A stretch of 64,000 nucleotides of DNA from assembly GCA_044507625.1 (NCBI GenBank), contig JBIQJE010000004.1, positions 256,975-320,974 of the forward strand. Reading direction: 5' to 3'. The notes beneath the pieces are model-generated. The model was given only the letters and a program-made list of their open reading frames with translations. It had not been told where the DNA came from and ran no database searches. The position numbers and the translations under genes were made by a program. This stretch comes from Hyphomicrobium_A sp044507625 (GTDB lineage: Bacteria; Pseudomonadota; Alphaproteobacteria; Rhizobiales; Hyphomicrobiaceae). This document shows, piece after piece, positions 52,089-60,133 of this stretch (its first letter is position 1; each line of letters begins with the position of its first letter).

Positions 52089-53299
52089 CTGCGTCCAGGG
52101 GCGGCGAGGGCGCGCACGCCACCCCGCCAGCGGCCGACGAGACCGGCGAGGTGGGCGAACGCGTCGGCGACCGGATCGAGGACGATGCCGGGGAATCGTG
52201 ATGTCGACAGGCGGCGCCGGGCCCGCTCCATCAGGAAGATCGATCCGAAGATGGCCGAGAGCGGCAGCGCGTAGAGGAAGGGCGTGGCGGCCGCATCCAT
52301 CACGACGAAGTTGTTGAGCGCGAGCCCTCCGAGGCGCAGCGCGGCCGCGAGGACGAAGGCGATCGCCACCTGCTGCACGCGATTCTGCCGGGTCGAATGC
52401 GCCTGCCCCACCGCCGCGAGCGCAATGAAGGCAAAGGCCAGCGGATAAAGTGGGTTGGAGAAACGCTCATGCAACTCGGCACGGAACTTGCCGGGTCCGG
52501 CCCGGTAATTGCCGCTCGTCGGCTCGGGGTAGAGGAGCTCGCTGAGGTAGCGCTCGCGCGGTTTCAGATCGCTATCCTCGTTCAGCTCCTTCTCGAACTG
52601 ATCGAGATCGACCGCATACTTCTCGAACACAATGATCTGCGCGGGCTCATCCTTGTCCGTGCGGCGGACGATGTGCCCGTTGCTCATGAAAAGATAGTTC
52701 GAGGGCTTCCGCTCCACGATGACGCCGCGCTCGGCGAGGTAGGACTGGTTGAGCGCCGGATTGCGGGTGTCGTGCACGATGAGGCCGAGGAGCTCGCCGT
52801 TGGGGGCGCGCTCGCGGATGTGGAAGGTGAGCCCTTGCTCTGGGCTCGAGAACGCGCCCGGCTGGATCACCTGCGTCAGGATATTGGCCCGCACCTCGAC
52901 GATATACTGGCGCAGGAGCTTGAGACTCCAGGGCATGCCGATGTGATTGACGAAAGCGACGCCCACCGCGACCAGCAGACCGAGGAGCAGAAGAGGGCGC
53001 GCAGCGCGCCAGATGGTGGCGCCCGACGCCGTCAGCACGATGAGCTCGCTGTCGCCGTTCAGCCGGTTGAGCGTGTGAATCGATGCGATCAGAAGGGAGA
53101 AGGGCGCGATGATCGCCATGAGGTTGGGAAGCGCCAGCGTCGTCATCTTGATGAGCATCCAGACGTCCTGACCCTGGCTGGTCACGACGTTGAGCTGACG
53201 CAGGGCCAGCGCCACCCAGACGATGCTGGAGAGCGACAATAGAATGATGAGCAGAGCGGAACCGGCCTGCCGAAAGACATACCTTTCGAAAATCTTCAT
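52085..53299 (-). CDS. lptF: LPS export ABC transporter permease LptF
   Basis: 404 residues. MKIFERYVFRQAGSALLIIL is the typical LptF N-terminus; DSELIVLTASGATIWR is the coupling motif, followed by a periplasmic domain and the C-terminal helices (LYPLAFAFIALAAVGQAH). The C-terminal ~40 residues are hydrophilic. First gene of the lptF-lptG-lptD-surA-pdxA-rsmA operon, divergent from pepA, an order conserved in Rhizobiales. Confidence 0.96.
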   Translation of the reverse strand: MKIFERYVFRQAGSALLIILLSLSSIVWVALALRQLNVVTSQGQDVWMLIKMTTLALPNLMAIIAPFSLLIASIHTLNRLNGDSELIVLTASGATIWRAARPLLLLGLLVAVGVAFVNHIGMPWSLKLLRQYIVEVRANILTQVIQPGAFSSPEQGLTFHIRERAPNGELLGLIVHDTRNPALNQSYLAERGVIVERKPSNYLFMSNGHIVRRTDKDEPAQIIVFEKYAVDLDQFEKELNEDSDLKPRERYLSELLYPEPTSGNYRAGPGKFRAELHERFSNPLYPLAFAFIALAAVGQAHSTRQNRVQQVAIAFVLAAALRLGGLALNNFVVMDAAATPFLYALPLSAIFGSIFLMERARRRLSTSRFPGIVLDPVADAFAHLAGLVGRWRGGVRALAAPGRR

Positions 53300-53706
53300 G
53301 CTGACCGAGTGCCATGCCTCCGGGGCCGGCGCTTAGCCGACACCCGGGCCCGTCCCATTCGAGCTTCGTTCCATCCCAGCGTGGCGGAAATTCGGCCCGT
53401 TCCCAACCGCCTGCGAGGCTAGGCCCGCCTTGGCCGCCGCGTCCTGCGGCCAGCCCCCGCGCTCGCGAACACAGCATGAACGGGCCATCGAACACAAGGG
53501 CTTGATCGATCTGGCGTTCCCATTTGCGCCCTGGCTCGCTTGCAAGCGCGGCGCTCGCGGGGTAGCTCGGATGGATCTTATGTTTCTGACTTCCTGCCTT
53601 CTATGCATGGCTTGGGTTGCTGCCGGTTGGCGGCGGCCCCGCGCGTTTCGCTGCGCATGACGGGCGGGAAACCCCACCTGCAACCATTCCTGGGAGCTCC
53701 GCCCCG
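53300..53706. other. Divergent lptF/pepA promoter region
   Basis: 407 bp with no convincing gene; short open frames here lack protein-like composition. It must hold both divergent promoters. On the plus strand TTGCAA (inside the palindrome CGCTTGCAAGCG, 53537-53548) is followed after 17 bp by TAGCTC, a possible pepA promoter. Nothing clear is seen for lptF. Confidence 0.4.
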
Positions 53707-55242
53707 ATGACCACCCGCCCCGAAATCGATTTTCAATCGCTCTCCGCCGACCTCGAGCCGACGGTTCTTGTGCTGGCCGGCGACGGTGCGGCGCTGAGTG
53801 CCCGCGGGCGCGAGCTCGACCAGCGTGCTGGCGGCGCGCTGACAAAGGCTGCGGAAGCGGGCCAATACAAAGGCCGGCGAAAGGCGAGCCTCGAAGTGCT
53901 CGCCCCGCCGAAGCTCGGCGGCGTCAACCGCATCATCCTGCTCGGCACGGGCAAGGGCGGTGAGATGAACGAGAACGACTGGGTACTGCTGGGCGGCTCG
54001 GCTGCGGGTGCCATCGCAGGACGCAAGACGAAGTCCGCCAGCATCATCGCCGAAGCGCCTGACGGTGCCGGCATCAAGGCCGATACGCTCGCCGCGCTGC
54101 TCGCCTTCGGCGCCAGTCTGCGCAGCTACGAGTTCAGCAAATACCTGACGAAGAAGAATTCCGAGGAGGAGGGTAACGGTGAGCGCGACGGCTTGCAAAA
54201 GCTCGTCATCCATTGCGCGGACCCCGACAAGGCGCGCGCCTCCTACGCCCGTTACGCCGCGCTCGCCAATGGCATCGTCACCGCGCGCGACCTCGTCAAC
54301 GAGCCTGCGAATGCGCTTGGCCCGGTGGAGTTCGCCGACCGCGTAAAGGAGCTGGAGGCCTCCGGCCTGGAGGTCGAGATCCTCGATGCCAACCAGCTGG
54401 CGGAGCTCAAAATGGGCGCGCTGCTTGCGGTCGCCCAGGGCAGCGTGCGGCCGGCGCGCGTCGCCATCATGCAGTGGCACGGCGCCAAGACGAAGCGCGC
54501 CAAGCCGGTCTGCTTCATTGGCAAGGGTGTCGTATTCGACACCGGCGGCATCTCCATCAAGCCGGCCGCCGGCATGGAGGACATGAAGGGCGACATGGGC
54601 GGCGCTGCAGCGGTCGTCGGCACCATGCAGGCGCTCGCCGAGCGTAAAGCCAATGTTAACGCCATCGGCATCATCGGCCTCGTCGAGAACATGCCGTCGG
54701 GCGCGGCGACGCGTCCGGGCGACATCGTGCGCGCGCACTCGGGCAACACCGTCGAGGTGCTCAACACCGACGCCGAAGGCCGCCTGGTGCTGGTGGACCT
54801 CATCTCCTACGTGCAGGAGCGCTTCAAGCCGCGCCTGATGATCGACCTCGCGACCCTCACGGGCGCCATCATGGTCGCCCTCGGCAAGGAGTACGCGGGT
54901 CTCTTCGCCAACGACGACAAGCTTGCCGCCGATCTGCTCGAAGCCTCCGCCGAGACGGGAGAGAAGCTGTGGCGGATGCCGCTCGACAAGGCCTACGACA
55001 AGATGCTCGAGTCCAAGAATTGCGACATCAAGAACATCGGCGGGCGCTGGGCGGGCTCCTGCACCGCGGCGGCGTTCATCAAGTATTTCGTCCACAAGGA
55101 CATGCCCTGGGCGCACATCGACCTCGCCGGCACGGCCATGGATGCGCCTAAGTCCGAGATCAGCCCGAGCTGGGGCGCGGGCTGGGGCGTGCGACTGCTC
55201 GACCGCTTCGTCGCGGACAATTACGAGAAGACCGAGAAGTAA
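53707..55242 (+). CDS. pepA: Leucyl aminopeptidase
   Basis: 511 residues from ATG 53707 (GGGAG upstream). The M17 signatures are present: GKGVVFDTGGISIKP with metal ligands, the NTDAEGRLVL motif, and LVNEPANALGP at the domain junction. The C-terminal half binds two metal ions. It removes N-terminal residues, and relatives also act as DNA-binding proteins. Positioned divergently from lptF as in other Rhizobiales. A hairpin follows at 55288. Confidence 0.97.
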   Translation: MTTRPEIDFQSLSADLEPTVLVLAGDGAALSARGRELDQRAGGALTKAAEAGQYKGRRKASLEVLAPPKLGGVNRIILLGTGKGGEMNENDWVLLGGSAAGAIAGRKTKSASIIAEAPDGAGIKADTLAALLAFGASLRSYEFSKYLTKKNSEEEGNGERDGLQKLVIHCADPDKARASYARYAALANGIVTARDLVNEPANALGPVEFADRVKELEASGLEVEILDANQLAELKMGALLAVAQGSVRPARVAIMQWHGAKTKRAKPVCFIGKGVVFDTGGISIKPAAGMEDMKGDMGGAAAVVGTMQALAERKANVNAIGIIGLVENMPSGAATRPGDIVRAHSGNTVEVLNTDAEGRLVLVDLISYVQERFKPRLMIDLATLTGAIMVALGKEYAGLFANDDKLAADLLEASAETGEKLWRMPLDKAYDKMLESKNCDIKNIGGRWAGSCTAAAFIKYFVHKDMPWAHIDLAGTAMDAPKSEISPSWGAGWGVRLLDRFVADNYEKTEK

Positions 55243-55287
55243 GTGGAAGGCGGCTTGGCGCCCCACCTGCCGAGCGACCCGATCATG

Positions 55288-55313
55288 CCCGGCGTCGATC
55301 AGTCGATGCCGGG
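55288..55313 (+). terminator. Hairpin after pepA, possible terminator
   Basis: CCCGGCGTCGA (55288-55298) pairs with TCGATGCCGGG (55303-55313) through one G-T pair, with a TCAG loop, 45 bp after the pepA stop. Only TTA follows, so it is a weak terminator by sequence. Confidence 0.5.
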
Positions 55314-55377
55314 TTACACCACCCATATTGATGCCGATAACACTCTGTTAGATACCAAGCTGATCGCAGCTATTTTC

Positions 55378-55393
55378 CATAATATATATTATG
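55378..55393. repeat. AT-rich 16-bp perfect palindrome in a convergent gap
   Basis: CATAATATATATTATG reads identically on both strands. It lies in a locally AT-rich patch (about 55315-55415) between the convergent pepA and the membrane-protein gene ending at 55525. Convergent gaps do not need promoters, so its role is unclear. I see no small gene here. Confidence 0.55.
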
Positions 55394-55524
55394 CGAATGA
55401 TACTGGCAGCTTGGCACGGAGCCGCCGTACGCGCTGAAGCGGCCTCGCGAAGGGCTCAGCGGCCAGGTCAGCCACGCTCGTCACTTGGGACGGAGGCCCG
55501 CCACCCAGGAGACACCTCGGCGCC

Positions 55525-56286
55525 TCAGTCCTGCGGAAGCATCCGCTCCGCCCGGCGCACACCCGACGCGATCAGTGCTGCATAGACGGCGCTGACGAAC
55601 CCCGACAGCACGTTGACGCTCACGACGATCGCCACGAGCCGCGCCCAGTCGGCCGACATCACCTGGCTCAGCACGCTCACGATGAATTGGTCGAACGCCT
55701 GCTTGAGCTGGAAGAGCAACTCGCTCACCTGTTCGACCGAAGGGTTCTGCGGCGTCTCGAAGATGATCTTCCAACCGAGGCCGGTGACGCTCTGCTGGGG
55801 CAGAACGTCGGCCGCGGCGAGCAGTGCCATCCCAGCCGAGAAAGCCAGGCCGAGCAGCGGGGCCAGCCGGAAGTAACCCCAGCGGATCGGCAGCGCCTCG
55901 GCCTTGATGGAGATATACCGCAGCAGGTTGGCGCCCGCGTAGACGCACACGCCGAAGAGCACGGCCACCCAGAACAGCCGGTCCGCGTTCGTGCCGGAGA
56001 ACGTGAAGAGCGTCGCAACGCCGGCGACCAGCGCCTTGAAGGCCGCTTCGACGAAACCGACGCATCCAGTGAGGAACAGGCTTCGCGGCACGCCGGCGCC
56101 GAAATAGAACGGCAGCTCATAGCGCAGTCGTGCCACCTCGAGCTGCATGCCGAGGATGAAACTCAAGCCCATGGTCACGGCGGCGAAGATGAATGGATAA
56201 TAAAAAGCGAATGCCGCGAGGCCCACCACGGCTGAAACTTCCGCCGCGATGATGGCGCCATTCCCCAGGATGCGCAGGATGATCAT
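55525..56286 (-). CDS. Hypothetical polytopic membrane protein
   Basis: 253 residues from ATG 56286. At least five to six hydrophobic segments: ILGNGAIIAAEVSAVVGLAAF, YYPFIFAAVTMGLSFILGMQ, two or three in the middle, and a C-terminal one (LVAIVVSVNVLSGFVSAVYA). A soluble helical loop (residues ~185-215, NPSVEQVSELLFQLKQAF) precedes the last helix. It ends in basic SGVRRAERMLPQD. Family not recognised. Confidence 0.75.
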   Translation of the reverse strand: MIILRILGNGAIIAAEVSAVVGLAAFAFYYPFIFAAVTMGLSFILGMQLEVARLRYELPFYFGAGVPRSLFLTGCVGFVEAAFKALVAGVATLFTFSGTNADRLFWVAVLFGVCVYAGANLLRYISIKAEALPIRWGYFRLAPLLGLAFSAGMALLAAADVLPQQSVTGLGWKIIFETPQNPSVEQVSELLFQLKQAFDQFIVSVLSQVMSADWARLVAIVVSVNVLSGFVSAVYAALIASGVRRAERMLPQD

Positions 56287-56342
56287 GCCGGTGCCGTCCG
56301 CCGGGCGGCCGCCCGCCGGCACGCCCCTCCCCGTTTCGATGC

Positions 56343-56433
56343 TAGAGCATTTCCCGGCGAAGGGGATGCCTGTTCGTCGCGAGAAATGCCACCGATCCCA
56401 AACCTAGCGTGCGATCCGGTTCAATCGGATCGC
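56343..56433. repeat. Two-hairpin REP-like element
   Basis: First hairpin: GCATTTC (56347-56353) with GAAATGC (56383-56389), extended by GGCGAA/TTCGTC inside. Second: GCGATCCG, loop GTTCAAT, CGGATCGC (56411-56433), a perfect 8-bp stem. The CTAGAGC start and the CGATCCGGTTCAATCGGATCG core recall dispersed palindromes in Rhizobiales genomes. It sits between two minus-strand genes. Confidence 0.6.
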
Positions 56434-56494
56434 AAGACACTCTCGGCCTGAGCGGCACGGCGGAACGATCACCAATCGGTCCGCCGCCGGTCCT

Positions 56495-56968
56495 CTAGGA
56501 AACGGGGTGCGGCGCCTGGCAGACGGCATCCCCCACGCGGGCAAGCTGCGCCTCGAACGGGAAGGAGCGGCGGAAGACCCGGAACGAGCCGCCGGTGTCG
56601 CCGATGATATGCAGCCGTGCCGAGCCGGCGGCCCCGCCGTCCGCCACCTCGCGATAGAGGGATGTCTTGACCACGTAGGGCTCGGTACCCGCCGCAAGTT
56701 CGAGCGTTCCTTTGAATTGCACCGTATCGGCCTGCGGCTCGCCCGTGTCGATCTTCAACGCGGTCCCGGCGCACTTGTCGCTTGCGTCGACGCGTATTCC
56801 GCACCATCCGCGGCCGCAGGCGACGATGTCGAGCACCAGCGGCGCGTTCTTTTCGGGGGCCCAACTGTCACCCTGCCAACGCCCCGCGATGTCTGCCGCC
56901 GTCGGTGTTGCATTGAGCGACGCCGTCGCTGCCAGAACACAAAGGACACTCAATATCACTTTCAGCAT
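56495..56968 (-). CDS. Secreted DUF2147-like protein
   Basis: 157 residues. A signal peptide ends near residue 25 (TPTAA). The start of the mature part, IAGRWQGDSW, and two close Cys (VACGRGWCGIRV) resemble the lipocalin-like DUF2147 family, but the match is only by eye. Four Cys in total could form two disulfides. Periplasmic, function unknown. Its start codon lies 24 bp from the divergent DUF2306-type gene. Confidence 0.7.
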   Translation of the reverse strand: MLKVILSVLCVLAATASLNATPTAADIAGRWQGDSWAPEKNAPLVLDIVACGRGWCGIRVDASDKCAGTALKIDTGEPQADTVQFKGTLELAAGTEPYVVKTSLYREVADGGAAGSARLHIIGDTGGSFRVFRRSFPFEAQLARVGDAVCQAPHPVS

Positions 56969-56992
56969 GGCGTGCTTCGACCCTCGCGGACA

Positions 56993-57658
56993 ATGATGCT
57001 CAACACAGCGACGACAGCTTCACCCGCCGGCGAATTTATGTCGGCCATGCGCGTTATTGCCGGACGCGCTCCACGCCTTGCCGTCATTTGCGCCGTCTTG
57101 CTGCTTGCGGTGCCCACCGGCATCGTCGCGATGGTGCAAGGCATGGGCGCGATTCAGCTTCCGCACAATCTCTTTCTCGTCGATCAGCGCCTGCCGGGGA
57201 TTTTCAAGCTCCACATGCTGACATCGGGCGCGGCGCTCGTACTGATCCCTCTGGCGATCGCCGTACGCCGGGATCGCGCGTGGCATCGCCCCCTCGGATA
57301 CGCGGCGGCGGCGTTCGTGCTCGCGGGCGCGCTGACTTCGCTGCCGGTGGCGGCCTACAGTCATTCCGCCGACGCCACCCGGGCCGGTTTCCTCGCGCAG
57401 GGCATCGTGTGGGTGGCGCTGATCGTGCTCGGCGTCATTGCAGCGCGCCGGCGCCGCTTTGCGGCCCATGCGCGGCTCATGCTGGCCATGGCCGCGGTTT
57501 CCTCTGGGGCGCTCTGGGTGCGGCTCACCACAACCGTGGCCACTGCCTACGATCTGCCGTTCGATACGGTTTACAGCTGTGCGGCCTGGCTGGGTTGGAT
57601 GGTGCCGCTGGCGGCGGTGGTGCTGCTGCCCACTCCCTGGGCGCCGCGACCGCGCTGA
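56993..57658 (+). CDS. DUF2306-like membrane protein
   Basis: 221 residues if started at ATG 56993; ATG 57038 is an alternative because ribosome binding sites are weak for both. Five to six hydrophobic segments. The pattern of conserved His and Arg in and beside the helices (FKLHMLTSGAALVLIP, RAWHRPLGYAAA, AAHARLMLAMAA) matches DUF2306-type predicted heme- or quinone-linked membrane proteins. It is followed 39 bp later by mazG. Confidence 0.75.
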   Translation: MMLNTATTASPAGEFMSAMRVIAGRAPRLAVICAVLLLAVPTGIVAMVQGMGAIQLPHNLFLVDQRLPGIFKLHMLTSGAALVLIPLAIAVRRDRAWHRPLGYAAAAFVLAGALTSLPVAAYSHSADATRAGFLAQGIVWVALIVLGVIAARRRRFAAHARLMLAMAAVSSGALWVRLTTTVATAYDLPFDTVYSCAAWLGWMVPLAAVVLLPTPWAPRPR

Positions 57659-57697
57659 CGCTCGCGGCCGCGCGCGCCATCGACTAGGGTGCGCGCC

Positions 57698-58519
57698 ATG
57701 AAGCCATCCAAAGACATCTCCCGCCTCATCGAGATCATGGAAGCGCTGCGCGATCCCGCGACCGGCTGCCCGTGGGACAAGGAGCAGACCTTCGCCTCCA
57801 TCGCCCCCTACACGATCGAGGAAGCTTACGAGGTCGCCGACGCGATCGGCCGCGGCGATCTCGACGAGCTCAGGAGCGAATTGGGCGATCTGTTGCTCCA
57901 GGTCGTCTACCATGCGCGCATCGCCGAGGAGCAGGACGCGTTCGCCTTCGGCGACGTCGTCGAGGCGATCACCGCGAAGATGATCCGGCGCCATCCGCAC
58001 GTGTTCGGCACCGAAGAGGAGCGCGCGGCCGGCGCCGAGCCGGGGTTCTGGGATCGCGTCAAGGCGCAGGAGAAAAGCGCGGGGCAGCGCGAGGCGCCGG
58101 CCGGTGTGCTGGACGACGTGCCCGTGACGCTGCCCGCGCTCACCCGTGCCATCAAGTTGCAGAACAAAGCCGCGAAGGTGGGCTTCGACTGGCCTTCGCT
58201 CGCGCCCGTGTTCGCCAAGCTGCACGAGGAAGTTGGCGAACTGGAAGCGGCGATCTCCGACAGGGCACAGGAGCCCGGCAGCGGCGGGCGCGCGCAGATC
58301 GAGGAGGAGTTCGGCGATCTCCTCTTCGTGATGGCCAATGTCGCGCGGCACCTCGAGATCGATCCCGAAACGGCGTTGCGGGCGGCCAACGGCAAGTTCG
58401 TACGCCGCTTCCGCCATATCGAGGCCCGGCTCGCCGAAGAGGGCCGCTCTCCCGACCGCTCGACGCTCAGCGAGATGGACGAGCTGTGGAACGAAGCCAA
58501 GGCCGCCGAGAAAAAATAG
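57698..58519 (+). CDS. mazG: Nucleoside triphosphate pyrophosphohydrolase
   Basis: 273 residues from ATG 57698. The MazG signature is intact: GCPWDKEQTFASI, EEAYEVADAI and ELGDLLLQVVYHA supply the acidic metal ligands, and the second half repeats the fold (EEFGDLLFVMANVARHL). It hydrolyses NTPs to NMPs and clears non-canonical nucleotides. Converges on the APC permease with a 32-bp gap. Confidence 0.95.
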   Translation: MKPSKDISRLIEIMEALRDPATGCPWDKEQTFASIAPYTIEEAYEVADAIGRGDLDELRSELGDLLLQVVYHARIAEEQDAFAFGDVVEAITAKMIRRHPHVFGTEEERAAGAEPGFWDRVKAQEKSAGQREAPAGVLDDVPVTLPALTRAIKLQNKAAKVGFDWPSLAPVFAKLHEEVGELEAAISDRAQEPGSGGRAQIEEEFGDLLFVMANVARHLEIDPETALRAANGKFVRRFRHIEARLAEEGRSPDRSTLSEMDELWNEAKAAEKK

Positions 58520-58551
58520 ACGCACCCTACTGCGCCGGCCCGGTGCGCGGC

Positions 58552-59970
58552 TCAGCTCTGCAATCCATCGTCGGTAAGATCCGATCCCATAGGCGCGCCG
58601 ACATGCTCGCCCGTGGCGCGGTTGATGAGCATCGTCACGCCCCACAGCGCGATGCCGATCCCGAGCAGGACGGCGGCGATGACGTATTGCTGCGGATCGC
58701 GCCCTGTCCAGGGCCCGACGAGGAAAGCGCAGGTGAGCGCGCCGAGCACCGCCACGGCGGTGGGCGTGCGGAAATGCGGGTGCGCGACCTTGTCCTTGCG
58801 CAGCACCAGCACCGCGACATTCACCACCGCGAAGACGCCGAGCAGCAGCAGCGCCGTCGTGCCGCCGAGCGCGGGCACCTCGCCCACGAACGTGATGAGC
58901 GCGAAGGCCAGGAGCGTCGTGAACGCGATAGCGACATAAGGCGTGCGCCGGCGGTGGTGGACCCGGCCCAATACGGGCGGCAGCACATGCTCGCGGCTCA
59001 TGCCGTAGATGAGACGGCTCGCCATCAGCATGTTGATGAGCGCGCTGTTCGCCACCGCGAACATGGTGATGAAGCCGAACACGCCGATCGGGAACGAGGG
59101 CGCGCCCGCCTCGACGACCTTCAGAAGCGGCGTCTCGCCCTGCCCCAATTCGTCGGGCGGGACCAGCGCGATGGCGGAGATGGAGACCAGTACATAGATG
59201 AGGCCCGTGACGACGAGCCCCGCGAGCAGCACCTTGGGAAAGATGCGGCTGGGGTCTTTCGTTTCCTCGGCCATGTTCACCGAATCTTCGAAGCCGACCA
59301 TGGCGAAGAAGGCGAGCGTCGTGCCTCCGATCACGCCCCAGATGATGCTGCCGTCCGCGCTGGTGTTGAACTCGAACGCCCGTGCGAGGTCGCCCGTGCC
59401 GCCGGCAATGGCCCATATGCCGATGGCGATGATGATCAGCAGGCCTGTCAGCTCCACGCACGTCAGAAGCACGTTGAGCTTCACGCTCTCGCCGACGCCG
59501 CGCAGATTAATCACCGCAACCGTGGCCATGAAGAGAAGCCCGATGACGGTGATGCCGATAGTGCCGGACAAGCCGAGTCCCAAAGCGTCGGAGAAATTCG
59601 CGGCGAAGGCGCGCGAGGCGGTCGATGCCGAGGTAATCCCCGAGCACATGACGGCGAAGGCGATGAGAAAGGTGAAGAAGTGCATGCGGAATGCGCGGTG
59701 CACATAGAGCGCGGCGCCCGCGGCGCGCGGATACTTGGTGACGAGCTCGAGGTAGCTGAAGGCCGTCAGCAGTGCGACGACGAAGGCGGTCAGGAACGGT
59801 AGCCACACCGCGCCGCCGACGTGCTTGGCGACCTGGCCGGTCAACGCGTAGATGCCTGTGCCGAGGATGTCCCCGACGATGAAGAGGAGGAGCAGCCACG
59901 GCCCCATCACGCGCACGAGCGAAGGCTCGTCCCTGCCCTGCGGCTGATCCGGCTGTCTGATCTCGACCAT
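58552..59970 (-). CDS. APC family amino acid/polyamine permease
   Basis: 472 residues from ATG 59970; the preceding codon (59973) is also ATG, but GGGAG is too close to it. About twelve hydrophobic helices. GDILGTGIYALTGQVA is the conserved APC helix-1 break, and FFAMVGFEDSVNMAEETKDPSR is the helix-6/loop motif. It imports an amino acid or amine across the inner membrane; the substrate is not inferable. Monocistronic by context. Confidence 0.92.
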   Translation of the reverse strand: MVEIRQPDQPQGRDEPSLVRVMGPWLLLLFIVGDILGTGIYALTGQVAKHVGGAVWLPFLTAFVVALLTAFSYLELVTKYPRAAGAALYVHRAFRMHFFTFLIAFAVMCSGITSASTASRAFAANFSDALGLGLSGTIGITVIGLLFMATVAVINLRGVGESVKLNVLLTCVELTGLLIIIAIGIWAIAGGTGDLARAFEFNTSADGSIIWGVIGGTTLAFFAMVGFEDSVNMAEETKDPSRIFPKVLLAGLVVTGLIYVLVSISAIALVPPDELGQGETPLLKVVEAGAPSFPIGVFGFITMFAVANSALINMLMASRLIYGMSREHVLPPVLGRVHHRRRTPYVAIAFTTLLAFALITFVGEVPALGGTTALLLLGVFAVVNVAVLVLRKDKVAHPHFRTPTAVAVLGALTCAFLVGPWTGRDPQQYVIAAVLLGIGIALWGVTMLINRATGEHVGAPMGSDLTDDGLQS

Positions 59971-60133
59971 CATGCTCCCTTTGCCAGGGAGCGAGTGTGG
60001 CCGCCCGGGCGTGCCGCGGTCAACCGCGGTCGAGGGAGTATGGACGGTTCTCGGGGAGCGCGCCCTCAATGCAAACGCAGCGCTGCCTAGAAAAGCAGCG
60101 CTGCGCCGATGCGTTTCTCAGGTGAAGGCGATA

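Noticed and set aside
53430..53660. 76-codon plus-strand frame in the lptF/pepA gap
   Set aside because: No ribosome binding site and an Arg/Cys/Trp-rich composition without signs of a real protein.
57020..59461. 813-codon minus-strand open frame
   Set aside because: Covers mazG antisense and part of the APC permease in the wrong frame; composition is non-protein-like.
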